The notes under the pieces were generated by a model. That model did no database searches. It had not been told where the DNA came from and worked only from the letters and a program-made list of their open reading frames with translations. Below, one piece after another: positions 54,995 through 63,989 of a stretch of DNA of 64,000 nt (positions are counted from its first letter, which is position 1; each line of letters opens with the position of its first letter). The stretch spans positions 1-64,000 of the forward strand of contig WTGY01000110.1 in assembly GCA_011523365.1 (NCBI GenBank), written 5' to 3'. The translations under genes were made by a program, and so were the position numbers. The DNA comes from Caldilineaceae bacterium. GTDB taxonomy: Bacteria; Chloroflexota; Anaerolineae; Caldilineales; Caldilineaceae.

Positions 54995-56498
54995 GTTGAA
55001 CGACCTCCTGCGGGGCTTGACAGACGGGATGAAGAGCGGCGCAGGGCCGGGTGATGGGGCCGGCGCGGATCAGCAAAGGGTTTCCGAGGCGGGTGCGGGA
55101 CCATTTCGAAACAGGCCAGCACCGCAAGGACTGCCTTCCCGCTCTGAGCGAGTGGGCACTCCCCAGGAAAGTCAGTGCCCAGAATGCGGGGGGGCAGGCT
55201 TTCTGATCGACGATCTACCACTGGGCCATCCCGACTTCGGTACGCCTGTTCCATGCCGATGCAAGGTTAATGAACGCCGATCGAGTCGTCGTCGCCAATT
55301 CGGTGATATTCACAACCTGGATGCGCTCGCCAGGTATACTTTCGAAGGATTTGACACGAATCTCTCCTGGCTCCCCGCGCATAAATTGGAGAGCCTGGAT
55401 AGAGCCTATAGCGCCGCCCTTGAATTTGCTGAGCAGCCCGCCGGCTGGCTGCTCTTCACCGGCACCTATGGATGCGGAAAGACGCACTTGGCCGCGGCCA
55501 TTGCAAATCAGCGCATCGAGAGCGACCGGTCAGCCATTTTTGTGGTGGTGCCCGATCTGCTCGACCACCTGCGTTCCACTTTCGGTCCCAGCAGCGAAGC
55601 CAGCTATGACGACCTCTTTGAGGAAGTTCGTAACACTCCGGTACTCATCCTTGACGACCTCGGTGTACAGGGCGTAACGCCTTGGGCGCAGGAGAAGATG
55701 TTTCAGATTCTGAACCACCGCTACAATAGCCAGCTGCCGACGGTCTTGACTACGAATCAGCGGCTCGTAGACCTGGACCAGCGGCTGCGCAGCAGGCTCC
55801 ATGACTTGAATCTCGTGCAGCACATTCACATCAGGGCTCCGGACTATCGCGCCGGGGCAGACCCTGTCCACGGCGATCTGAGCACGCTATCGCTACATGC
55901 TTCACAGAGATTTGAGACCTTTGAAGTGCAACGGCGCAACAGCTCGCCCGCAGAAGTCGCCAGTCTGCGAGAGATAAAGCAGTCGGCAATGTTGTTCGCC
56001 GAAGATCCTCAGGGATGGATAGTGTTGATTGGGGCGAGTGGTGCTGGCAAGACTCATCTGGCGGCGGCAATATCAAATGAGTTGAGGGCATCAGGGCAAG
56101 ACGACGTCATGTTTGTCGTCGTTCCCGATCTCCTGGACTACCTGCGGGCGGCTTTCAACCCGGACTCCGGGGATTCACACCAGCGACGTTTTGACGAATT
56201 GAAGCGTGTGCCGCTGCTCGTTCTGGACAACTTGGGGACGGAGAGTGCGACGCCCTGGGCCAAGGAGAAGCTGTTCCAACTGCTGAACTACCGCCATAGC
56301 GCCATGCTGCCCACAGTCATCACAACGACGATCGCGGAGGAAAGACTGGACCCCTGGCTGCGAACCCGCATTCGCGATGCAGAGTTCTGCCGGGTCTGGA
56401 CAATCAGGGCGGCGAATTATCGAGGAGGCGCCGACCAGGCACCTTCGCCCCAGCCCCAGCGCACGCAAGGAACATCGCGTAGGAGGTACTCCTGGTAA
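54987..56498 (+). CDS. DnaC/DnaI-type helicase loader with two AAA+ domains in one chain
   Basis: A 503-residue protein. A zinc-finger-like segment (CPECG at about 64 and PCRC at about 89) is followed by AAA+ domain 1 (about 115-290; Walker [10 protein letters not shown], Walker B VLILDDLG) and AAA+ domain 2 (about 305-480; Walker [10 protein letters not shown], Walker B-like LLVLDNLG). Each domain resembles the IstB/DnaC/DnaI ATPase, normally one per protein of about 250-310 residues. Domain 2 has Asn in place of the second Asp of the DD pair. The gene overlaps the DnaD-like gene and lies close to dnaB, which supports helicase loading. Confidence 0.88.
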   Translation: MDELNDLLRGLTDGMKSGAGPGDGAGADQQRVSEAGAGPFRNRPAPQGLPSRSERVGTPQESQCPECGGAGFLIDDLPLGHPDFGTPVPCRCKVNERRSSRRRQFGDIHNLDALARYTFEGFDTNLSWLPAHKLESLDRAYSAALEFAEQPAGWLLFTGTYGCGKTHLAAAIANQRIESDRSAIFVVVPDLLDHLRSTFGPSSEASYDDLFEEVRNTPVLILDDLGVQGVTPWAQEKMFQILNHRYNSQLPTVLTTNQRLVDLDQRLRSRLHDLNLVQHIHIRAPDYRAGADPVHGDLSTLSLHASQRFETFEVQRRNSSPAEVASLREIKQSAMLFAEDPQGWIVLIGASGAGKTHLAAAISNELRASGQDDVMFVVVPDLLDYLRAAFNPDSGDSHQRRFDELKRVPLLVLDNLGTESATPWAKEKLFQLLNYRHSAMLPTVITTTIAEERLDPWLRTRIRDAEFCRVWTIRAANYRGGADQAPSPQPQRTQGTSRRRYSW

Positions 56499-56538
56499 TA
56501 GCAATTATTCGACCACTTTCTTATTCATGGTCGGCGTA

Positions 56539-56547
56539 TGATATAAT
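56539..56547 (+). promoter_or_regulatory. Extended -10 promoter, TGATATAAT
   Basis: TG-A-TATAAT is a perfect extended -10. An inverted repeat CGACCA/TGGTCG (12-nt loop) spans the -35 zone just upstream. It would drive the SH3 lipoprotein gene. Confidence 0.6.
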
Positions 56548-56619
56548 CTGTTGGCCTTTTTTCCTCCGTTATATCCATGTGCCTGTCGTTCTTTCGATAT
56601 GAACAGGGGGATCCGTTCA

Positions 56620-57531
56620 ATGCGCTGGCTTCGCCTGCCGACCTTCTTGATTTCAGTCCTGTTGTTCGCTGCATGTGGCTCGCGGGGTGCGTCGGTAGAA
56701 CCGGCCCTTCCAACCAGCACACCGGTACCGACCTTTACCTCAACCCCGGTCGGTCCGGCGCCCGCGACCGGCGGCGGACAAAGTAGCTCACAGACCCAGT
56801 CCCAACCTGCCGCTACTCCTGTGCCGCCGGCGGCCACCGCCACGCCTGAGGCACCAATGGTCACAATTGGCAACGTCCTCATGAACGTGCGAGGCGGTCC
56901 CGGCACCAATTACAATGTGATTGGTACGGCTGCCCCTGGTCAGCAGTTCCCAATTACCGGCAAGAACCCCGGGCTGGGCGACTGGTGGCAAATTGACTAT
57001 AGTGGGCGCACTGGGTGGGTCTTTGGCCAGCTGGTTACGGCAACCAATGCCGATGCTGTGCAGGTGGCATTGGTCATCCCGGCACCTCCTCCGCCGACTG
57101 CCACGCCAATTCCCCCAACGCCGGTCCCCGTGCCGACGCAACCGCCGGCGCCTCGATTCCCGTACTCCTTGGTGAACCAGGGGAACTGCAATGCCCATTC
57201 GGCCATCAGTTTTTTCACCGGATATGTTCGCGACGTCAACAATAATCCGGTTAACGAAGTCTGCGTGCACATCGCCTTTCACGGTCCCAGGAACACCAAA
57301 TGCACCGGATGCGGAGACGCCGCAGGAAAGTGGGGTTTCACGCCATTCGGCCGGGAGACCGGCTCCGGGACCACCGTAGAGATTTATGTTGTCAACTGCC
57401 CGCCTGGCGTGCCGAGGGATCGCGGGCTGTCTGGTTCCTCGACAGGACCTCTTTCACCCATTTCCGATAAGTGGATCAAAACGCTCAGCGGGGGACAGAC
57501 TTGCTCAGACATTACATTCAGGAGGAACTAG
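56620..57531 (+). CDS. Lipoprotein with bacterial SH3 domain
   Basis: About 303 residues. The signal MRWLRLPTFLISVLLFAAC gives a lipobox with C19. A Thr/Pro/Ser/Gln-rich spacer (about 28-80) is followed by an SH3b-type domain (about 82-148; NVLMNVRGGPGTNYNVIGTA, then WWQIDYSGRTGWVFGQLV). After another Pro-rich linker (about 155-180) comes a Cys-containing domain (about 185-303) with four or more Cys (NEVCVHI, KCTGCGD, VVNCPPG) and no known match. I chose the ATG at 56620 with AGGGGG 8 nt upstream. It is probably a cell-envelope protein binding peptidoglycan. Confidence 0.83.
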   Translation: MRWLRLPTFLISVLLFAACGSRGASVEPALPTSTPVPTFTSTPVGPAPATGGGQSSSQTQSQPAATPVPPAATATPEAPMVTIGNVLMNVRGGPGTNYNVIGTAAPGQQFPITGKNPGLGDWWQIDYSGRTGWVFGQLVTATNADAVQVALVIPAPPPPTATPIPPTPVPVPTQPPAPRFPYSLVNQGNCNAHSAISFFTGYVRDVNNNPVNEVCVHIAFHGPRNTKCTGCGDAAGKWGFTPFGRETGSGTTVEIYVVNCPPGVPRDRGLSGSSTGPLSPISDKWIKTLSGGQTCSDITFRRN

Positions 57532-57539
57532 AGCTGTTG

Positions 57540-57568
57540 TTGACACCGGCATTGCTTTACCTTAGGTT
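57540..57568 (+). promoter_or_regulatory. Sigma-70 promoter for the glycosidase/glycosyltransferase pair
   Basis: TTGACA (57540-57545), 17 bp, TAGGTT (57563-57568), about 70 bp before the first start codon. Confidence 0.6.
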
Positions 57569-57635
57569 TGGCGCAATGCGGACGACATGGACCTGGACAG
57601 AAGTTGGAACAGCCTGAAACTGTCCGACTGGCAGT

Positions 57636-58925
57636 TTGAACACCGTGAAACGCGCAGTACGTGAAACTTTTACTCTGTGGGCCGGCCTGCTGCTCTGCGG
57701 CGGACTGGCTCTTTTGCTGTTGGCGCTGAGCCCGAGTCGTCAGCTGCTCTGGTCTCTGACGGGAGAGTCGGACTATTTGCCCCAGATCAAAGGGCTTTCC
57801 GATCTGGCCGGAGGTATGCTGCGCCCGTCGCTGGAGCCTGCCCCACAGGAAGTAGGAGAGCATGCCGGCGTTTCACCTTTCGGCGTGAATGTCTTTCTTG
57901 AGCAGGAGGTGGAAACGGTCAAGCGTGAGCAGGCGGTACAGCTGGCGGCGCAGGCTGGCTTCAGATGGCTACGGCAGGAGTTCACCTGGGAGGATATCGA
58001 AGTTCACGGCAAGGGCGACTTTGAGGACCGCCGCCATGAGCCAGCCCGTTCCGCCTGGGAAAAATACGATCACATCGTCGCACTTGCCGAACAATACGAC
58101 TTGAAGCTGATCGTCAGGATCTCAAATCCGCCGGCCTGGAGCCGTGTCGAAGGCAACGACGCCGGCTCGTACGCACCGCCCGACAGCGATCAGGACTTTG
58201 CCGATTTCGCAGGCGCCGTGGCCGCCCGCTACAAAGGCCGAGTCCGATATTACCAGCTATGGAACGAACCCAATATCTACCCCGAATGGGGCAACGCCAC
58301 CATTGATCCGGAAGCGTACGTCGAGCTACTCAAGGCAGGCGCCGAATCGATCCGCGCCGTCGACCCCGATGCCGTGATCATCGCGGGCGCGCTGGCCGCG
58401 ACCGTAGATTTGGACGGAACCACGGTCCCAGGGCGCAGCTTTTCGGACCTGCTCTTCCTGCAGAGGATGTACGATGCGGGCGCGGCGCCCTTTTTCGACG
58501 TGATGGCGACACAGGGCTACGGACTCTGGTCGGGGCCGACCGACCGGCGCATGCACCCGCGGGTTATGAACTTCGGCCGGCCGCAGTACATACGCGATTT
58601 GATGGTAGCCAACGGCGACGGGCACAAGCCAATCTGGATCAGCGAGATGAACTGGAACGCGGCCCCGGAAGAGGTTGAGCCGCGATACGGAAGGGTCAGT
58701 CTCGAAGAGCAGGCAGCCAATCTGCCACTGGCTTACGATCGCATTCGCAATGACTGGCCCTGGCTGGGGGTCGCCAACGTATGGTATCTGAAGCGGGCGA
58801 CAGATCTCTGGGAGCAGAATCAACAGCCAGAAGCCTACTTTCGACTTGTCGCGCCGGATTTCACCCCGCAGCCTGTCTACTTGTCGATGAAGGAGTATAT
58901 GGCCAGCATGGGCGGCCAAGACTGA
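57636..58925 (+). CDS. Membrane-anchored clan GH-A glycoside hydrolase
   Basis: About 429 residues. A single N-terminal membrane segment (about 12-32) anchors an extracytoplasmic (beta/alpha)8 enzyme. WNEPNIYPEW (about 209) holds the acid/base Glu and WISEMNWN (about 338) the nucleophile Glu, a GH39/GH5-like arrangement. GH family and substrate are open. The start may be TTG at 57636 or GTG at 57645; neither has a clear ribosome site. It ends 3 bp before the glycosyltransferase gene, so the pair may build and trim a surface glycan. Confidence 0.82.
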   Translation: MNTVKRAVRETFTLWAGLLLCGGLALLLLALSPSRQLLWSLTGESDYLPQIKGLSDLAGGMLRPSLEPAPQEVGEHAGVSPFGVNVFLEQEVETVKREQAVQLAAQAGFRWLRQEFTWEDIEVHGKGDFEDRRHEPARSAWEKYDHIVALAEQYDLKLIVRISNPPAWSRVEGNDAGSYAPPDSDQDFADFAGAVAARYKGRVRYYQLWNEPNIYPEWGNATIDPEAYVELLKAGAESIRAVDPDAVIIAGALAATVDLDGTTVPGRSFSDLLFLQRMYDAGAAPFFDVMATQGYGLWSGPTDRRMHPRVMNFGRPQYIRDLMVANGDGHKPIWISEMNWNAAPEEVEPRYGRVSLEEQAANLPLAYDRIRNDWPWLGVANVWYLKRATDLWEQNQQPEAYFRLVAPDFTPQPVYLSMKEYMASMGGQD

Positions 58926-58928
58926 ACT

Positions 58929-61373
58929 ATGTTGAAGATGACGGCGCGACCGTCCCACTTGCGTTGCGCCCTCTTCGTTTTCGTTCTGGCGCTTGCCGCG
59001 TTCTTACGATTCTATTGCCTCACCTGTTCCTCTCTCTGGCACGACGAAGGCAACTCCTGGGCAGTGGCGCAACGCAGCCTGGACCAGATCGCTCGAGACG
59101 CCGCGGCCGACATTCATCCACCCGGCTACTACTGGCTGCTGAAATTCTGGGCCGGTCCGTTCGGCTACTCGGCCAAGGGGATTCGCAGCCTTTCGGCGCT
59201 TTCGGGGCTCCTCATTGTGGCAGTAATTTACAGGATCGGCCTGGAGATTGCCCTCGGGTCCGAAGGGAAACAGCGCCACCTGGCGCTCCTCGCCTCTTTT
59301 TTGGCCGCCCTGAGCCCCTTCCAAGTGTTCTACAGTCAAGAGGCGCGCATGTACGCCCTGGTGGCCCTGGAGGGCACGGTACTGATGTGGGCTCTTCTCG
59401 CCATGAGAAGACGAGTCGTCGCGCAAGGCCTGAAATCTTCGGTCACCGGGTATGCGTTCATCTATCTGCTTGCGGCCGCGGCGGGGTTGTGGACGCATTA
59501 CATTTTCGGCGTCCTCATTGTGGCGGCGGTGGGAGCTGCCGTCTGGTGGTGGCTGGGAAATATGGAGCGGCATCCAACATTTGGTGGCGAAACCGGCGTC
59601 GACACCGAAGTGCCCAGCGGAGCGTCGGACCGAAGGAAGGCAATTCTCCTTTTTCTCATCCTGAACTTTCTAGCGCTGTTGGCGTTCTTGCCCTGGCTGC
59701 CTACGGGTATTGACCGGCTGCTCAGCTGGCCCTCCCAGGATGGTATCGCCGGCTCGCTCGAAGGGCTACGCGTGACACTGCAAACCATCGCCGTCGGGAC
59801 GGTCCGGACCGGACCACAGCTGGCGTGGGGTTGGCTTCTTGTGGTCGCGCTGCTTCCCATTGGGGGTCTCTGGCAGCTGCGGCGCTCGGGCGCGGGCGCG
59901 GCCCTGCTTCTTTGGTTGCTTCTGCCCGTAGGCGTCATGTTCAGCGCCGGCTTTGTCAATCCATCGTTCCTGAAATTCCTACTTATTGTGTCGCCGGCCT
60001 GGTGCCTGGCAATGGCCGCTTGTCCCTCGTTTCTTAGAGCAGGGTCACGGCCAACCCGCACATTGAGCTGGTTTTCCTCGGTGAAGATCCTAGAAGTGAT
60101 GGGAAATGCGACAGCCATCCGGCTGCAGCTATCATCTGTAGCGACTGGCTCAGTTGCCGTTATGGCCTCGGCACTCGCAACGACCGCCCTTGCTGCCTAC
60201 TACTCCGACCCGGCCGCGCGCGACAACTACGCCGGTATCGCTCATACCGTGGCCGCGCTTGGCGACCCCGATGCTGACCTGGTCATTCTCAATGCTCCGG
60301 GCCAAGCGGATGTCTGGCGCTTTTACGATGTCGGGTTTGAAACGCTTCCGTTGCCAGCGGAGAGACCGCCCGATCGGGCACGGACTGAGGAAGCGTTGTT
60401 GGAGGAAACGGCGGACCGACGTCGAATCTTTGCCCTTTTCTGGGCAACTGAGCAGTCCGATCAGGAGAAGATTGTCGAAAACTGGTTGGGAAGACACGCA
60501 TTCAAGGGATGGGAAAGCTGGCAAGGCAATGTGCGTTTCGCGACTTTTTCCATGCCGAACGACCTTTCTTGCTTGCTGCTGGACGATCCGTATGTTTTTG
60601 AGGACCTCGCCGAGCTGGTCGAGCTCTGCCTGTCACAGGGTTCGCTGGCCGCTGGCGATACACTCATGGTTGGACTGCGTTGGCAACCGTTCAGCACGCC
60701 CACCCGGCGTCTCAAAGTGAGCGTGCAACTGCTGGATACCCGCGGCCAGGTTGTTGTTCAACGAGACGGTGAACCTGCAGGCGGCTCTATGCCGACTACG
60801 GTCTGGCAGAAAGACGAAGTGGTGGTTGACAATCACAGTCTCTCCGTTCCGTTTGGCACACCACCTGGCGATTACCGCCTCATCGTCGCCGTCTACGATG
60901 CCGAAACCGGCTCACGGATCCCGGCCCAGTCCGACGATGCGGTCGAACTTGCGAGGTTAGAGCTGGTCCGTCCCGAGCAGACGGTTCCGGTGTCGATAGT
61001 GCCAATTCAGCACCGTGCCAGTCTTGATTTCGGCAGATTGGATGCAATTGGATATGACTACCATCGTAAGGCGTTTGCCCATGCGCCATTGACGGCTATC
61101 CCTGGGGGAGCATTGGTCCAGGTAACATTGTATTGGAATGCGCCTTCTCCCCTCCCTTCCGACTGGCCAGAGGACATGAGAATGAGGCTCCTCCTCGGCG
61201 ACCAGTCCATTGAGGCACCTTTGGCCGGTGGCAGCTACCCAACCGGGCAGTGGCGCGCCGGCGAGCTCGTGCGGAGCACTTTCGAGATTCGGTTTGATGG
61301 TTCGGATCCCGTGCTTTGGCTGGAGGTCGGGGACATACGAAAACCCCTGGGCCGGATTCCCTACGATGGGTAG
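58929..61373 (+). CDS. GT39/ArnT-like membrane glycosyltransferase
   Basis: An 814-residue protein with about ten predicted membrane helices in the first 440 residues. LWHDEGNSWAVAQ (about 37) and DIHPPGYYWLLKFW (about 57) are the acidic and His loops of the GT-C fold, in which a lipid-linked sugar is donated. The last 300 residues form a soluble part with two probable beta-sandwich domains (LMVGLRWQPF and LVQVTLYWNAP). The gene follows the glycosidase by 3 bp. It probably transfers sugars to a lipid or protein on the outside of the membrane. Confidence 0.85.
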   Translation: MLKMTARPSHLRCALFVFVLALAAFLRFYCLTCSSLWHDEGNSWAVAQRSLDQIARDAAADIHPPGYYWLLKFWAGPFGYSAKGIRSLSALSGLLIVAVIYRIGLEIALGSEGKQRHLALLASFLAALSPFQVFYSQEARMYALVALEGTVLMWALLAMRRRVVAQGLKSSVTGYAFIYLLAAAAGLWTHYIFGVLIVAAVGAAVWWWLGNMERHPTFGGETGVDTEVPSGASDRRKAILLFLILNFLALLAFLPWLPTGIDRLLSWPSQDGIAGSLEGLRVTLQTIAVGTVRTGPQLAWGWLLVVALLPIGGLWQLRRSGAGAALLLWLLLPVGVMFSAGFVNPSFLKFLLIVSPAWCLAMAACPSFLRAGSRPTRTLSWFSSVKILEVMGNATAIRLQLSSVATGSVAVMASALATTALAAYYSDPAARDNYAGIAHTVAALGDPDADLVILNAPGQADVWRFYDVGFETLPLPAERPPDRARTEEALLEETADRRRIFALFWATEQSDQEKIVENWLGRHAFKGWESWQGNVRFATFSMPNDLSCLLLDDPYVFEDLAELVELCLSQGSLAAGDTLMVGLRWQPFSTPTRRLKVSVQLLDTRGQVVVQRDGEPAGGSMPTTVWQKDEVVVDNHSLSVPFGTPPGDYRLIVAVYDAETGSRIPAQSDDAVELARLELVRPEQTVPVSIVPIQHRASLDFGRLDAIGYDYHRKAFAHAPLTAIPGGALVQVTLYWNAPSPLPSDWPEDMRMRLLLGDQSIEAPLAGGSYPTGQWRAGELVRSTFEIRFDGSDPVLWLEVGDIRKPLGRIPYDG

Positions 61374-61524
61374 TGACGGGTAGACTCCGGTGGACCCCAG
61401 TCTTGGGGCGAGAGAAGGCGGGCACAAGGTCTGCTCCTGAGGTAGTCTCGGCTGGTGGCTTCGCGGCACGACGTGGGTGAGCCACCGGTGGGACAGGGAG
61501 CTCGCCGGCGACGCGTCGCCAACG

Positions 61525-61635
61525 TGGCATGGCATGGTGTAGAGGGGGGCGTTGCGGGGGGGAACCCCCCGCACAAGGGAGGGCCGAAGGCCCGACCGCC
61601 CAACTGCAGTGCTCAGTTGTTTGTGACTAGTGGCA
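61525..61635 (+). repeat. Dispersed repeat, copy D, with a compensated hairpin
   Basis: Only the core and tail are kept. Hairpin 1 is GCGGGGGG (61554-61561), loop GAA, CCCCCCGC (61565-61572); the loop-closing pair is G-C where copies A, B and C have C-G. Hairpin 2 has a 3-nt loop (GGGCC-GAA-GGCCC). The closing CCGCCC arm and a CAGTGCTCAG tail follow. The rest of the gap 61374-61904 holds a promoter (61737-61765) and no gene. Confidence 0.85.
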
Positions 61636-61736
61636 GGGTCTTTGGTCGGGGATGGAAGTGAGGACTGGTTAGTGGTTACCTAAGTTCTGCAGACTCGTGC
61701 CACTGTTTTGGGATGCACGTCCGACCATGGTTTCCT

Positions 61737-61765
61737 TTGACAAGGGGCAATGCGCATAGTAGGAT
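61737..61765 (+). promoter_or_regulatory. Sigma-70 promoter for the HxlR gene
   Basis: TTGACA (61737-61742), 17 bp, TAGGAT (61760-61765). The leader would be about 130 nt. The block from GGGATGCAC to the -10 box resembles the promoter block after repeat copy B (20270-20325). Confidence 0.65.
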
Positions 61766-61904
61766 ATTGCCGACGTCAGCAGTGACTTGAATTGGAAGTC
61801 GCGCCGGGCCGTCGAGTCTCGAAAGCTCAGTGTCCGGACTTAGCAAGGCGCTTAAGCCAGGGACCGCAGATCTCTGGCCCTGGAGCGGGAAGGGATTCTG
61901 CCCG

Positions 61905-62306
61905 ATGCGCATGCCAACGCATCCAGTCATTCTTCCGGATGAGTTGCCCTGCCCAGTAGAAGCTGCCGCGCGCATTATTGGAAGGAAGTGGACGCTCCAG
62001 ATCGTTCATCGCCTTCTGAATGCCAGAAACAAGCGATTCTGTGAGCTGCAGGAAGAGTTGGGAGGCGTTAATCCAGGCACGCTCAGCAGCAGACTGAAGA
62101 TGCTGGAAGACGAGGGGCTGGTCATGCGCGAGCAGGTCAGTTCGGTACCCCGGCATGTTGAATACAGTCTAACGGACAAGGGCCGGGAATTGACGCCTGT
62201 CATCGCGGAGTTGTCCGAATGGAGCCAGCGCTGGATTTGCAGTGAAGAAGAACCGGTTGCCGAGGGACAGCTGAAGGCGGCAAAGGAAGACCTGAATCAT
62301 GGATGA
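61905..62306 (+). CDS. HxlR-family transcriptional regulator
   Basis: About 133 residues, a single winged-helix domain. LPCPVEAAARIIGRKWTLQIVHRLL and LSSRLKMLEDEGLVMRE are family hallmarks. The Cys at CPV is the common redox-sensing position. I chose the ATG at 61905 (GGAAGGG about 10 nt upstream); an in-frame earlier ATG at 61830 adds 25 unrelated residues. The MBL hydrolase gene follows 15 bp later, so it is the likely target. Confidence 0.9.
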   Translation: MRMPTHPVILPDELPCPVEAAARIIGRKWTLQIVHRLLNARNKRFCELQEELGGVNPGTLSSRLKMLEDEGLVMREQVSSVPRHVEYSLTDKGRELTPVIAELSEWSQRWICSEEEPVAEGQLKAAKEDLNHG

Positions 62307-62321
62307 AGGAGCGCGGCAAGT

Positions 62322-62975
62322 ATGTTGATTGCAGGCCTCACGGTTGGACTGTTGCAGGAAAACTGCTACATCCTTGGATGTGAGGATACGCAACGCGGGG
62401 TCATCATCGACCCAGGAGACAGCGCCCGGGCTCTCCTCAACGAAGTCGATGAAATGGGTCTGACGCTTGAGAAAATAATCAACACGCATTCGCACTTTGA
62501 TCACGTGCTGGCAGTGAACGCAGTGCGGGCTGCCACGGGGGCCACGTTTCACCTTCATCGCGAAGACCTACCCATACTGCATGCAGCACCTGAACGGGTC
62601 CGCGAGTGGCTCGGCGCCCGCATCGATCCTATAGACGAACCGGACCATTACCTGGAGGAGGGCCACGTTATCGAATTCGGCAACGAGACCCTGGAGGTCC
62701 GTTTCACACCGGGTCACTCACCGGGGCACGTCGTATTCGTAGACCACGACAACGGGCAGGTCTTTGCCGGTGATACACTTTTTCGCGGCAGTATAGGACG
62801 TTTCGATCTGCCGCTCGCTGACGGCCAGACGCTGCTGGAAAGCATTCAGAACCAGTTGCTGTCGCTTCCCGACAATTATGTCGTGTATCCGGGCCACGGA
62901 GAGGCGACTACAATCGGGGCAGAACGAGAGACCAATCCCTTTGTTGGCAGGACCGCTGCGTTTTCCTTCACGTAA
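62322..62975 (+). CDS. MBL-fold hydrolase (glyoxalase II-like)
   Basis: A 217-residue metallo-beta-lactamase-fold protein. THSHFDHV is the HxHxDH metal motif, followed by GHSPGHV (third His), GDTLF (bridging Asp) and YPGHGEATTI (last His). Relatives hydrolyse thioesters such as S-lactoylglutathione, or use a persulfide. It is shorter than true glyoxalase II. AAGGAG lies before the ATG. Its stop is followed 16 bp later by the DUF2007 gene. Confidence 0.9.
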   Translation: MLIAGLTVGLLQENCYILGCEDTQRGVIIDPGDSARALLNEVDEMGLTLEKIINTHSHFDHVLAVNAVRAATGATFHLHREDLPILHAAPERVREWLGARIDPIDEPDHYLEEGHVIEFGNETLEVRFTPGHSPGHVVFVDHDNGQVFAGDTLFRGSIGRFDLPLADGQTLLESIQNQLLSLPDNYVVYPGHGEATTIGAERETNPFVGRTAAFSFT

Positions 62976-62991
62976 CGCACAGGAGAGTGCC

Positions 62992-63348
62992 TTGACGACA
63001 TTGGCAGGAGGACTCCAAAGGCTATGGGGAAAGCAGAGGCGCCGCGCCCGGACAGTCGAGGCGGATACAGAGGACTGCCAGGCGACAACGGGCGGATCTG
63101 TTTCTCAGGAGCCAGTTGTGGTTTGGCAGGCCGCAAACCCGATGGAAGCACAGATAGTCAAAGGACGCCTGCAGAGCGTGGGTATACCAGCCATAGTCCG
63201 CGGTGAATCCATGGGTAGGATTTACGGCTTCATTTACGGCGGACTGGCGGAGCGCGATGTGCTGGTGCCTGCACCTTTGGCCGAGTCGGCCGAGGAGATC
63301 CTTGCTGAGGAGATCGATTGGGACCTGGAAGGTGAGGACAGTGCATAG
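62992..63348 (+). CDS. DUF2007-domain protein
   Basis: About 118 residues. VVVWQAANPMEAQIVKGRL and GIPAIVRGES, then ERDVLVPAPLAESAEEIL match the DUF2007 fold (putative signal-transducing, ferredoxin-like). The N-terminal 45 residues are basic and not conserved. I chose TTG at 62992 because AGGAG lies about 6 nt upstream. A longer frame from 62878 overlaps the MBL gene and is not supported. Confidence 0.75.
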   Translation: MTTLAGGLQRLWGKQRRRARTVEADTEDCQATTGGSVSQEPVVVWQAANPMEAQIVKGRLQSVGIPAIVRGESMGRIYGFIYGGLAERDVLVPAPLAESAEEILAEEIDWDLEGEDSA

Positions 63349-63476
63349 TCCGGATTCGGCGTACCTGCGTGAGGCGCCTTTTATCTGGCGGAGTTGTCCC
63401 GGCCGTACAGGTCTGCGATTTCGTGTCCATGCACTTTGTCTGAGAGAAGTCACGCAGCAATTCAGGTGGGAACCAG

Positions 63477-63989
63477 ATGGCTGAACAGTCGACAATGCAA
63501 GACGAATTCACTGAAGAAGAGCTGGGGGATGGTCCCATCCCGGGGCGCCTGGCCCGCAAGCGAACCGGCATCAAGCCGCAGTTCCTGGTGGCCGGACTCC
63601 TATTGGTTGGGGTAATCATATCGCTGATGGTTTATGGGTTGACCACGGCCAAAGCCTACTGGTTAACCGTTGACGAGGTACATCAGAAGGGTGACTCTCT
63701 GATTTCACAGCGCCTGCGGGTAAACGGCGTAGTCGTCGAAGGCAGCGAGGACTGGAACGCCGAAGAGGTAACCCTTCGCTTCAAGATAGAGGACGAAGAA
63801 AACCCGGGCCGTCAACTGTCAGTTGTCCATTACGAACCGCGGCCGGATAATTTCCACCGGGCCGCATCGGTCATCGTAGAGGGAGAACTTCTGCAGGGTG
63901 GCGTTATAGAGGCCGATGTGTTGCTACTCAAGTGTCCTAGTCGGTATGAGGAGTCCCCTGAAGACATACTGCTTCAGGCCGCAAATTGA
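63477..63989 (+). CDS. ccmE: Cytochrome c maturation heme chaperone CcmE, Cys type
   Basis: A 170-residue protein with an N-terminal cytoplasmic arm, one membrane helix (about 36-54) and an OB-fold domain (about 60-155). The heme-binding site reads CPSRY (C153-x3-Y157) where the common form has His-x3-Tyr. Both types are known; in them heme is bound covalently to the His or Cys and passed on to apocytochrome c. AGGTGG lies before the ATG. Other ccm genes probably follow, beyond the right edge. Confidence 0.9.
   Translation: MAEQSTMQDEFTEEELGDGPIPGRLARKRTGIKPQFLVAGLLLVGVIISLMVYGLTTAKAYWLTVDEVHQKGDSLISQRLRVNGVVVEGSEDWNAEEVTLRFKIEDEENPGRQLSVVHYEPRPDNFHRAASVIVEGELLQGGVIEADVLLLKCPSRYEESPEDILLQAAN

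Noticed and set aside
58781-59713. 310-codon plus-strand frame across the glycosidase/glycosyltransferase junction
   Set aside because: Arg/Pro/Gly-rich, in another frame of two well-supported genes, a typical GC-rich shadow.
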